Positions 54,430-64,000 of a stretch of 64,000 bases of DNA are shown here, piece after piece. The stretch's first letter is position 1; each line of letters starts with the position of its first letter. The stretch is from the NCBI GenBank assembly GCA_037349315.1, contig JBAIAC010000057.1:17143501-17207500 (forward strand), written 5' to 3'. The notes below the pieces were generated by a model, which saw nothing but the letters and a program-made list of their open reading frames with translations, did not search any database and was not told the DNA's origin. The position numbers and the translations under genes are program-made. Source of the stretch: Chelydra serpentina (lineage: Eukaryota; Chordata; Testudines; Chelydridae).

Positions 54430-55731
54430 ATAGACTCATAGACTCATAGACTTTAAGGTCAGAAGGGACCATTATGATCATCTAGTCTGACCTCCTGCAC
54501 AATGCAGGCCACAGAATCTCACCCACCCACTCCTGGAATAATCCTCTCACCTATGTCTCAGCTACTGAAGTCCTCAAATCATGGTTTAAAGACTTCAAGG
54601 TGCAGAGAATCCTCCAGTAAGTGACCCGTGCCCCATGCTGCAGAGGAAAGCGAAAAACCTCCAGGGCCTCTGCCAATCTACCCTGGAGGAAAATTCCTTC
54701 CTGACCCCAAATATGGCAATCAGATGAACCCCGAGCATGTAGGCAAGACTGACCAGCCAGACACCCAGGAAAAGCTTCTCTGTAGTAACTTCTAACATCC
54801 CATCATTGACCATTGGTTCTATTTACCACTGATGGCAATTAATTGACCTTTGACTAAGATCATGTTATCCCATCAAACCATCTCCTCCATAAACTTATCT
54901 AGCTTAATCTTGAAGCCAGATAGGTCTTTTGTCCCCACTGCTTCCCTTGGAAGGCTGTTCCAGAACTTCACTCCTCTGATGGTTAGAAACCTTTGTCTAA
55001 TTTCAAGTCTAAACTTCCTGATGGCCAGTTTATATCCATTTGTTCTTGTGTCCACATTGGTACTGAGCTGAAATAATTCCTCTCCCTCCCTGGTATTTAT
55101 CGCTCGGATATATTTAAAGACAGCAATCATATCTCCCCTCAGCCTTCTTTTGGTTAAGGTAAACAAACCAAGCTCCTTGAGTCTCCTTTCATACGACAGG
55201 TTTTCCATTCCTCAGATCATCCTAGTGGCCCTTCTTTGTACCTGTTCCAGTTTGAATTCATCCTTCTTAAACATGGGAGACCAGAACTGCACACAGTATT
55301 CCAAATGAAGTCTAACCAATGCCTTGTATAACGGTACTAACACCTCCTTATCTCTACTAGAAATACCTCGCCTAATGCATGCCAAGACCGCATTAGCTTT
55401 TTTCACAGCCATATCACACTGGCGACTCATAGTCATCCTGTGATCAACCAGGTCTCCGAGGTCCTTCTCCTCTTTCGTTCCTTCCAACTGATGCGTCCCT
55501 AGCTTATAACTAAAATTCTTCTTATTAATCCCTAAATGCATAACCTTACACTTCTCACTATTAAATTTCATCCTATTACTATTACTCCAGTTTACAAGGT
55601 TATCCAGATCTTCCTGTAGGATATCCTGATCCTTTTCTGAATTGGCAATACCTCCCAACTTTGTGTCATCCGCAAACTTTATTAGCACACTCCCACTTTT
55701 GGTGCCGAGGTCAGTAATAAAAAGATTTTTG
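54430..55731 (-). mobile_element. CR1-A LINE 3' half, minus strand
   Basis: The 3' UTR is at 54430-54870 (GACCATTATGATCATCTAGT). The C-terminal domain is at 54873-55208 (RRLRGDMIAVFKYIRAINTR, FWNSLPREAVGTKDLSGFKI). The thumb and palm lie at 55212-55731 (LFITDLGTKSGSVLIKFADD, MTMSRQCDMAVKKANAVLAC). One stop or shift lies near 55210. The 5' truncation is at 55731, just upstream of the palm. Confidence 0.93.
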
Positions 55732-55739
55732 TGATGGCC

Positions 55740-57490
55740 AGATGCTAGCTTTGCAGATGCAATTCTCTTGTATGAATCGGGCAGCAAAAAGCAATGTTAT
55801 AAAAGAAAGTCTAAAAAGCTTTGTCAATGAGCACAAATCATTGTAATACATTTATTTGAGAAAAAGTCTCAATGGAATGCAATAAAGAATGAGGCAGCCA
55901 GATTCTGCCCTCCTGCCTGAAGTCAGACAGGCCAGTATTAATTAGGAGTATTCTGAATGCATTGCCATCATGCCCAAAGGGACCAGTCAGCATCAGGATG
56001 TTGCTGTGCTGGGTACTGCACAAACACGCAGGTAGGGCCGGTCACTGTCCCAACGACAAGTCTGTTGCAGTTTTACTGAATAGCAGCTAATGCGTCAATG
56101 CAAAATGCTGTTGTCTGTGTATTGCCATTAAGCAGCTGCTGAATGTTAACTGGGCTCATTGCTGAAAGCTGAGGAATTCAGCATTCTTACAGGAAAGGCA
56201 GAAATTCAGGGCCTGGCTCTGCCTTGTGCCATCACTTACGGCTGTGCAGAGTGGTTGTAATGCACTATCCTGCTGTTTGGTAGCAGAGGACACCCCCTTT
56301 GCACAGGTGCAAATAGCAACATCAGATCCAAGCCATTAGGAATCAGGACCTCATTCTGCACCACGTATAACCCCAGGACATGTAGCTATGTAACTGTTGG
56401 GGGTTGTGTTCTGTGTGCCATACACCGTGCCTGTACATTTCTAGGAGCCTTTTGGCTGCAGAGGCAACTGCCATTTTGTGCAGCCGAGTGGCTGCACATT
56501 GGTGCAGAGGAGGAGCACACTGTCATCTTGAAAGTCATTGTCTCGAAAAGTATCCTGCTGCTTTTTGTGTTGGCAAATAGACATGAAGACAGCCACTCAC
56601 TGCGCTCTAGTTCTGCTCTGGCCACAGCAGTGCTGGAAAGTCTCTCCCTGCCATTCCAATAACAGCAGGATTTGGAGTCAGGACAGAACTGTGTGTCCAC
56701 CATTCAGCAGTGACTGAGCCATGGGACACGTGACTCAGCGGCATTAGATGCTAGTTCTAAATCTACGGCACCTGGTGATGACAGAGAGCGAGTCTCTGAA
56801 ATCTTGGCCTTACACTTCCAGACGTGTGAGCTGTGGCCCATGCACAACATCTCATGCGCAGCACTGCCACATTTTGGCTGTTTTGTTATTTTAATTCATG
56901 GTCACACAGGTACTGGCACTTTCCAACCTGATTGCCTCAGCCATGCAGCGTGGTGTCTTTTGCAGCAGAGCATGAGGGCCAGCTCAAAGCACAGCTCTGT
57001 GTGGAGCTGCATGATCTGCTTCTGGTGTCTTGTGGCTGAAGCGGGAGGCAGCACAGCTCAGTATTTCTGCCTTTGCCAGACGTGCCAGTGCTGAGCTAGA
57101 TTTTCAAAGCACACCACAGTGGGGAGCAGCGCTGAGATGGGCCTTGATGTGAACTCGTTTGCTTGGTTCATTTCGCATGTCGACTCCCATCTCAACCACA
57201 TCCCAGGGCGCAGGACTCAGCAAAGTGGCTCAAGCTTCCACTGCCCTAAGCAGTATTTTCTTTTACTCATTCCAGTAAAGAAATATCAGCCCCCGTAGCT
57301 TTCCACCTTGTTAGCACGTCATAGACTAGCAGGAACCAGACCTGCTTTGCTGGCCATTTCCAAACTCGAGTGTTTACAATACACAGCAGGAAGTTATGCA
57401 ACACAACATGAAATGTGTAACATGTAAAGCTCGGTGAAGCAGAGTCATAGAAGCTCAAATGAAATGCTGCCCGTGACCCCAAATGTAACT
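55740..57490. other. No recognised feature (apparently single-copy)
   Basis: About 1.75 kb in which I see no recognised repeat, exon or RNA. The open frames are short and not protein-like in any family I know. Confidence 0.4.
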
Positions 57491-57494
57491 ACAT

Positions 57495-57640
57495 AGTGAG
57501 GGCCAAAAAAGTCTCCCCGTGGCTAAACAAGAGAATGAAAGCGGTCAGAGGCAAAAAGGCAGCCTTTAGACATCGGAAGTCAGCTCCTGCTGAGAAAAAG
57601 AGAGAGGTGCATGAGCTCAGAGCAAGTGTAATGTGCTCCC
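57495..57640 (+). other. Possible LINE linker remnant
   Basis: A short open stretch reads SPWLNKRMKAVRGKKAAFRH and continues with a K/R-rich segment. The W-L-N-K...K-K-x-x-F pattern resembles the region between endonuclease and RT in CR1-group LINEs. It is too short to be sure. Confidence 0.25.
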
Positions 57641-57939
57641 ATGCTGATGTTGCAGCATTTCACATCCATTTTCTCCCACCTGGGTTCTTGCATTGGGCCC
57701 ATCACTGCAGTATCTGAGCATCTCCCAGCAGAAAATAATGGCATCCAGGACCTCTCTGTCTGTCTTCCCTGCTCGCCATAGGCAGGCTCTGGCTGCTCCT
57801 GAATGCAGAAGAGCAGGCATGTGGTGCTGGCCACAATGATGGGTTTAGCATTAGCTTTAAAGGCAGCCAGGCCGGCCATCCTGGTTCCCTCTGCCAGCGA
57901 GCTGCATAGTCTGGGTCTGGTTCCCAATTGTTAGTCTCC

Positions 57940-58170
57940 CCCCTCAGGTAGCAGATGTTGTGGAAAGTCATGGCTGAGGAGGAAGAAAGCTGATATCTCA
58001 GGCAGGTGGGGCCAGTGTCATGCAGGACTTTGAAACTGAGGGCAAGGAGCCTAAACTCTGTGTTCACTGGGGAGCCAGAGCAAAGAGCCGGGCAATGTGT
58101 TCCTGGGAACCTGTGCGGCTGGGCAGATGCTGCTGCACTGTGAACCAAGCGGCACATTCTCAGAGCTTGG
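57940..58170 (-). repeat. Ancient amniote interspersed repeat, related to 18930-19380
   Basis: CATGCAGGACTTTGAAACTG, then AAACTCTGTGTTCACTGGGG and GAGCCAGAGC follow the same order as 19100-19200 (TTTTGAAGATCATTGCC...). Limits and family are uncertain. Confidence 0.35.
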
Positions 58171-58814
58171 CCTCTATTTCCTGAAGACCGAGAATTGCAG
58201 TAGCGTTATCAGGGCATTTCCCTTCCACATAACTCTGTGGCCAGCTCAGCAGCTGATAAGATCAGGTGTGACCTGCTCGCTGGGGAAGTGCGCAGGAGCA
58301 GGGCAGGAGCAGGCTGGCCTGCACAGACACAGATGGTGCAGCTAAATGGGATTCCTAGTGGTGATGTGGGTATTTTGGTGCAGGTCTGTGTGGATGGTCT
58401 GACTCTGGAATAAACCTGGCTTAGGGTGGATTCAGCTATGGCTGGTAACAAACCCAATTTAGCTAAATCCGTTCTAGCCATGTTGATTCCACGATAGGAG
58501 TGTCCACACAGCCTGGCACAGCAATACCCGCTCCAGTTAAACCAGTACAGGAGGTGCCCAAGGCCAGGGGCCCATCTAGCTGTCTAGGGCCAAGGGATGG
58601 GGTTTCTCTGGCAGAGTTCTCCAAAGTATTCCCCTCTCACCGCCAGAATCAGCCCCGCCTCGTGTGGGGTGGCTGCTGCCGCTCCTCTCACCCCAGTGCT
58701 GATGCTGGCCAGGCGGCGAGAGGCCTATGAGACAGGGCAGGTAACATTGGCCACGAAGCCAGAGCAAAGCTAGGTGTGGCCTGTGCCCTGCTGGCCCCTC
58801 AGCCTGGGCATCTT

Positions 58815-59653
58815 GGCAGCTCACCTGCTGGCTCCCTGCAGAGGCTGAATGGGGCGGGGAGGGATGAGCCCAGGAGGTGGGAATCCTGTTGGCAGCTCAC
58901 CTGCTGGCTCCCTGCAGAGGCTGAATGGGGCGGGGAGGGATGAGCCCAGGAGATGGGAATCCTGTTGGCAGCTCACCTGCTGGCTCCCTGCAGAGGCTGA
59001 ATGGGGCGGGGAGGGATGAGCCCAGGAGGTGGGAATCCTGTTGGCAGCTCACCTGCTGGCTCCCTGCAGAGGCTGAATGGGGCGGGGAGGGGATGAGCCC
59101 AGGAGGTGGGAATCCTGTTGGCAGCTCACCTGCTGGCTCCCTGCAGAGGCTGAATGGGGCGGGGAGGGATGAGCCCAGGAGGTGGGAATCCTGTTGGCAG
59201 CTCACCTGCTGGCTCCCTGCAGAGGCTGAATGGGGCGGGGAGGGATGAGCCCAGGAGGTGGGAATCCTGGAGGCAGCTCACCTGCTGGCTCCCTGCAGAG
59301 GCTGAATGGGGCGGGGAGGGATGAGCCCAGGAGGTGGGAATCCTGGAGGCAGCTCACCTGCTGGCTCCCTGCAGAGGCTGACTGGGGCAGGGAGGGATGA
59401 GCCCAGGAGGTGGGAATCCTGTTGGCAGCTCACCTGCTGGCTCCCTGCAGAGGCTGAATGGGGTGGGGAGGGATGAGCCCAGGAGGTGGGAATCCTGGAG
59501 GCAGCTCACCTGCTGGCTCCCTGCAGAGGCTGAATGGGGCGGGGAGGGATGAGCCCAGGAGGTGGGAATCCTGTTGGCAGCTCACCTGCTGGCTCCCTGC
59601 AGAGGCTGAATGGGGCGGGGAGGGATGAGCCCAGGAGGTGGGAATCCTGGAGG
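58815..59653. repeat. 76-bp minisatellite, about 11 copies
   Basis: Eleven nearly identical units: GGCAGCTCACCTGCTGGCTC, CCTGCAGAGGCTGAATGGGG, CGGGGAGGGATGAGCCCAGG, AGGTGGGAATCCTG and either TT or GA. Units differ mainly in the last two bases. One unit has an extra G near 59087. Because 76 is not a multiple of 3, open frames over the array shift through three different translations. They are artefacts. Confidence 0.98.
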
Positions 59654-60269
59654 CTGAGGAGTAGTTGCCCAGAATGACCCTGGGCCGGAGCCATTTCAGG
59701 GCCTTGCTCGTCCTGCTGCTCTGGAGGCAGTAGCACAGCATGGTGGCCAATGCTGCAGAGCCCTTCAGCAGGAGCAGAGTGGCTGCACCCCTGGTCTGTG
59801 GGCAGGAGCCCGTCACTCAGAGCCTGGCAGGGCCAGGGCAGGAGCTGCTTGCAGAGCGGGGGAGCGCTCAGTTTGCACAGGCGGAATGAGCAGACATGCT
59901 GGCAGGTGCAGCGCCGGGACCACACCTTAGTTACCAGGCTTCACCGTAACTGTTCACTCGCTGGCCCAGCTGGAGGGGGCTGGCTTTCCATGCCTGGAGT
60001 GTGCTCACACTTCACAGCCTCCACCCCGGGCTGGGCTCGCTGGGAGGCAAGTGCCTAGTCCCTTGTCCTGGGGTGTGGCGCCTCTGGGCACCGCACTGGC
60101 TGCACAGGGGGAGCCATGTTACCTGGAAGGAGGAGGACGTCCCAAACTGCATGTGGCTTTTGCATGAAAAGCTCCCACAGCGGGCGTCTCTGGTGCTTCC
60201 CCACAGGAGCCAAAGCAGGACCAGGGGATGCAGCAGGACACTGTGTTTGAGGGGTGGCTGGTTGGTCAC

Positions 60270-60335
60270 TGGAGAGGCAGCAAAGTCCAGTGGGCAGAGC
60301 ACTAGCCTGGGCTCTGTGCCTCCTAGGGTTAGAAG
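60270..60335 (+). repeat. MIR-like SINE head fragment
   Basis: AGTGGGCAGAGCACTAGCCT followed by GGGCTCTGTGCC resembles the tRNA-derived head of MIR elements, as at 63045-63190. Short and uncertain. Confidence 0.4.
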
Positions 60336-61379
60336 CGCACTGCGGAAGGGCTACATATTGCGATGGGCATGGAGGCTTTGAATAGCCCTCTGGGCTCAGT
60401 GTCACTGCAGCATTATTCAACTGAACCCAAAAAACAGGAAGGAGTCATTGTGCACAAGACAAATCCCCTGGGAGTCCCCTTCCCACCCGTGCTGCTGCAT
60501 CCCCAGGGGTTTGGGGTTAGCTCCTCCCAGCTTCCCTCCCTCCGCCAAACTCAGGCCTGCCTGCCTGTCAGCAACACCCCCAAAATGATGTCCTTGGAGC
60601 TAACACCTGGAAGCAGTGGGTCCCTCCTGCTGGCTTGGGGCGATTATCAGTGCAAGGGGAGTTCCCTGTCCCCCAGAGCTGAGGCTGGAGAAAGCAGCTG
60701 CTCCTCTTCCCTTCCCAGGAGCCACGCCGTCCCCTCCTCCCTGACCATCTCCATCAGGCAGAGACTTTCGTCTTACGGCCCAGCTGGCATTACCTTGGCT
60801 GGTGACCACTGACTCCTGATGCTAAACCCCCATCACTGCCCACCCCTGTGGTGTTGGTTCCTCATCTGCCCCTGTTGTGTCAGTCCTAGACTATGGGTGC
60901 TCTGCAGGGACACACACTCTTTGCAGAGTGCCCTGTACAATGGGGTGTTGCTCCCTATCCGGGGTCCTTTGGCACGACTGCCGCAGCAAAAACAAATAAC
61001 CCAGGCAGCGGCCTCCTTCCCTGCCATTTCCTGGAGTCCTGATTCTCGCCAGCCTATTCCCAGCCACACGCTTAGCACCCCTGCTCTGCCATGCTCAGAG
61101 AGCAAGCACCGCAGCCTTGGGGAGGCACCCAAGAGCCTTGGCATGCTCAGGCTGTGAGCGTAGCCAGTTCCTCCTGTCCCTGTGATCAGCCTCAGGGTGT
61201 GGCGAGAACGGGCTCATTTCCTGGGGAGCTTCTAAGCAAAATCAGAACTACTGACTGCAAGGGACTGGATGGGCCAGTGATACCTCCCAACCCTAGGTCA
61301 TGGGTTCCAGTCCCACCACGAGGAGCTGTGGCTAAGACAGTCTCACCTGATGGCTGGGCGGGGAAGGGCACATCAAATG

Positions 61380-61560
61380 AAAATGAGAGGCTGCACATTT
61401 AAAACGGAGCAAACAAAATACTTTGTGGACAACGCACATTAACCTATGGAACTCGCTACAACAAAATATCACAGAGGTCAAGAGCTTAGCTGAATTCAAA
61501 ACCAGATTGGCCGTTTGTACGGAGAACAAGAATGTATGTGCAGAGATATGATAGCAGAGA
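61380..61560 (+). mobile_element. CR1/L3-like C-terminal fragment
   Basis: The translation gives FVDNAHINLWNSLQQNITEV and KSLAEFKTRLAV, the last part of a CR1-group ORF2 protein (normally ...W-N-x-L-P). It is diverged and short. Confidence 0.6.
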
Positions 61561-61734
61561 TTGTTATTAAACCTAAGCAAGAGTTTTTGAAGGGACGCAA
61601 ATCCTGTTTCAGAAGAGGAGCCAACCTTACCTAAAGGGGGCAAAGGGATCGGGGGAGGTGCCTTCCCCCAGGAGAGGTTATCCGGTAACTGCTACTGCAG
61701 GGCTCCTTCCACCTTCCTCTGCAGCAGCAGGATC

Positions 61735-61860
61735 CTGGGCACCCCACTCTGATCTGCTCTGGCAGCTTCTCTGTTAATTAATGAAGGCGAAACTAACAAA
61801 GTGATGGTGCTGTGAAATCACTAGCTTTCTAATTGTAGCAAGAATTGTGAAATCATTTCC
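61735..61860. repeat. Dispersed repeat shared with 52205-52275 (inverted)
   Basis: CTTCTCTGTTAATTAATGAA and GTGAAATCACTAGCTTTCT are the ends of a 65-bp block that appears in reverse complement at 52209-52273 with a few differences. It is probably a piece of an unnamed DNA transposon. Outer limits are unknown. Confidence 0.65.
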
Positions 61861-62367
61861 CGCACATGGAATGTTCAGCTGGGGCGTGGAACTGATTCAG
61901 ACGGGATGCCGTGTCCCAGAGAGCAGGCAATGGGTCCGCCCGCAGCTCTGCTCCTTGTCCTTCCTCCTGTCTCTGACAGGGGCAGACACCTCAAGCAGGT
62001 AGGAGCAGGAGTGGTGAGAGGAGTAGTGGGCGTGGGGAATTCAGGGGTTGTGAGCTGAGTACCACACTCTGGTCCCCTGCAATTCAAACCTTGGCCACCC
62101 AGGAATTAGATTTTCCTGGCTCTCTGTGTCCCCTCCCCTCTGCACTGTGTGCAGATCTCTCAACGGGAAATTCATGGCGCTGTTGGAGTGAGCACCGGCG
62201 GCTTCTGGTGAGAACGTAGCGCTATGGACCCAACTCCCAGCTGGGTGAGAGCAGCACAGAACATCCTGTTTGGAGAACAGTGACCTTGCCTGCTCACTGT
62301 TCAACTCCCCGCTTACCCCAGCTTGATATTCCCGGGCCAAGTGAAACCTGCTCAGCGTGAAACGGGG

Positions 62368-62552
62368 GTGGGAGGGATAGCTCAGTGGTTTGAGCATTGG
62401 CCTGCTAAACCCAGGGTTGTGAGTTCAATCCTTGAGGGGGCCATTTGGGGATCTGGGGCAAAAATTGGGGATTGGTCCTGCTTTGAGCAGGGGGTTGGAC
62501 TAGATGACCTCCTAAGGTCCCTTCCAACCCTGAGATTCTATGATTCTATGAA
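62368..62552 (+). mobile_element. Cry (tortoise Pol III) SINE
   Basis: A full-length copy: head GGGAGGGATAGCTCAGTGG, B box in GGTTGTGAGTTCAATCCTTG, linker GAGGGGGCCATTTGGGGATC, and CR1-B tail ending GATTCTATGATTCTATG. GAAAC follows the tail and also precedes the head (near 62359), a short possible duplication. Confidence 0.95.
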
Positions 62553-63044
62553 ACAGCACCAAACCTCTCCTGGCCTGTGACTGGCCAGCTCTGCTCTGGG
62601 CACCTTCGCCCCACGCCTCAAACAAAGCAGCAGCTAGCAGAAAACAGCTGACCAGAAATCACCAGCCATCCTGTGACACTGGGTACGGAGATGGGCCCTG
62701 CCAGGCACCCTGGGGGTCACCATACTGGGACTCCTTGGGCCCCAGGGTCAGTAAATCCCACAGCTGTGGCCTTTTTAGCCCAGGTGGCTCCAGAGCCAGT
62801 GCCTCTACTCACCGCAGCCATGGCAGTGTGACCCGGGGAGAGATGTCTCACAGACAGGCTGCGCCCAGCCCAAATAGGACTCTACAGGTCAAAGCCAGAT
62901 ACCTTCAATTCAACCCAGAACCCCAGAGGCCGCCAGGGGGCTCTCAGCGCAGTGCACTGCTCCTGACATCGGCTGCAGCCTGATGCACCCATGCCCAAAG
63001 CACACACACTGCACTAGTCTGGAAGGGACAAAGGCCTAGGTAAG

Positions 63045-63190
63045 GGGTGCTGAAAGGACCAGTGGTTAGGGTGCTAGCCTGGGTCCTGGGGTCAATTCCC
63101 TGCTCTGCCTATACTCCCTATGACACCTTTGACAAGTCACCGCCACTCTATGCCTCAGTTTCCCTGCAAAATCGGGAGGGTGTGTGTGAG
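63045..63190 (+). repeat. MIR-like ancient SINE
   Basis: CCAGTGGTTAGGGTGCTAGC, then GGTCAATTCCCTGCTCTGCC, then CTTTGACAAGTCACCGCCAC and CTCAGTTTCC give the order of a MIR-type SINE: A box, B box and the conserved 3' core. Confidence 0.75.
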
Positions 63191-63209
63191 GCTAAACACA
63201 GTACAGAGT

Positions 63210-63931
63210 TAGGGTGGCCAACTTTCTAATTTGTGAAACTGGACACAGAGACAGAACCTCCCCTACCCCCTGCTGCATCTCTTCCTCCTAAGGCCCCCCC
63301 TCCCCTACTCCACCTCTTTCCCCTAAGGCCCCACCCCCCGCTCCTCTTTCCCCCGCCTGTCACTTGCTGTTCTCTCCACCTCCCACCCCCTGCCAGCTGA
63401 GCAGGGCTCTAGGGGTGGAGGGGTGACGTGTGCAGGACGTTCGAGGGAGAGCCATGCACTGGGGCGACTGAGGCACGGAGAACCATGCTCCGGGGTGGGG
63501 GTGACTGGGGCAGAATGTGGGAGGGAGAGCCAGGGGTGACTGAGACAGGATGGGGGGGCAGCACCATGGAGCGGGGCACAAAGGCGGCTGGGAAGGGGTC
63601 CCGGGTGGTGAATCTGGCCACCTGCCCCACTTCTCAAATGCCGCATGCTTCAGGAGCCCTCCCCATGGATACCAGCCCTCCCCATTGGATGCCTCCCCCT
63701 GGATGCCACCCTCCCCCTGGATGTACCTCTCTCTGCCGGAGCCAGCCAGTTCCTGAGCACTTCTCCCACCCCGGCAGCAGCTCTTCCCGCCTGCCTAGCG
63801 GTGGACCAGAAGCCAGACGGTTACTCAGGTAACTGGACTTTTGGTGTCCGGTGAGTAGTGCTGAACAGACACTGCTCGGTCCCCTTTTTGACCGGACTGC
63901 CCAGTCGAAAACTGGACACCTGGCAACCCTA
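63210..63931. mobile_element. hAT element, TAGGGTTGCC family
   Basis: It starts TAGGGTGGCCAACTTTC and ends GACACCTGGCAACCCTA. The 8-bp flanks (TACAGAGT and GAGTGCGG) do not match, so the duplication is lost or the ends are nested. GTGTCCGG and GACCGGACTGCCCAGTCG blocks near the right are shared with 32119 and 48779. Confidence 0.78.
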
Positions 63932-64000
63932 GAGTGCGGGTGCCCACACGCCTGCAGCTGGATCCCACCGAGACACCCTGAGCGGCAGGAGGAAATGTTG

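Noticed and set aside
58897..59925. Open frames over the 76-bp array on both strands
   Set aside because: They are translations of a minisatellite whose unit is not a multiple of three. The same peptides return in all frames.
62368..62440. Functional tRNA gene
   Set aside because: The A and B boxes are present, but the acceptor stem does not pair and the sequence continues into a CR1 tail. It is a Cry SINE.
1..64000. CRISPR arrays, operons, bacterial promoters or phage attachment sites
   Set aside because: The window is vertebrate nuclear DNA. The tandem arrays lack the repeat-spacer structure of CRISPR, and no bacterial gene is present.

Overview
This is vertebrate nuclear DNA, almost certainly from a cryptodiran (hidden-necked) turtle. 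The evidence is the repeat content: many CR1 LINE copies, several copies of a tRNA-derived SINE whose 3' end matches CR1 (the Cry / tortoise Pol III SINE type), Penelope-like elements, hAT and Harbinger DNA transposons, and Ty3/gypsy and ERV LTRs. Lineage is inferred from these families; the species cannot be named.

One intact host gene is visible: a single-exon class A GPCR on the minus strand (20842-21951). It is the platelet-activating factor receptor, PTAFR. It sits in the only long stretch that is mostly single copy (about 18-28 kb), which contains only short hAT MITEs, CR1 tails and old MIR-like SINEs. A second fairly unique stretch runs from 55.7 to 63 kb and has no recognisable exon.

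Layout. 0-2.3 kb: a CR1 reverse-transcriptase relic, a hAT-like fragment and an LTR. 2.3-11.4 kb: one minus-strand Penelope-like element split by a CR1 tail, a Tigger-like element (holding a Harbinger MITE), a Ty3/gypsy solo LTR with a 5-bp target duplication, and a 4.5-kb two-gene Harbinger transposon with decayed Myb-like and DDE transposase genes. 11.4-17.8 kb: ERV-type LTRs, CR1 pieces and a rearranged gypsy LTR pair with an integrase tail. 28.1-31.6 kb: a minus-strand CR1 holding a 7SL-RNA-like chimeric insert, a palindromic Penelope-derived insert, an ERV LTR (itself holding another CR1) and a Cry SINE. 31.7-41.9 kb: Harbinger MITEs and three hAT elements bloated by G/C-rich minisatellites, one holding a Penelope copy with an open GIY-YIG endonuclease region. 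42-55.7 kb: nested CR1s, hAT MITEs, SINEs and an RTE-like LINE split by a hAT element. 58.8-59.65 kb: a 76-bp minisatellite. The last 0.8 kb is another hAT element.

The genes do not form a pathway. The window is a record of layered insertions around PTAFR. Target-site duplications are readable for many of them, so their relative order can be worked out. The most unusual items are the 7SL-like chimeric insert at 29022-29203, two palindromic Penelope-derived insertions, and a hammerhead-ribozyme-like core in the Penelope 3' ends.
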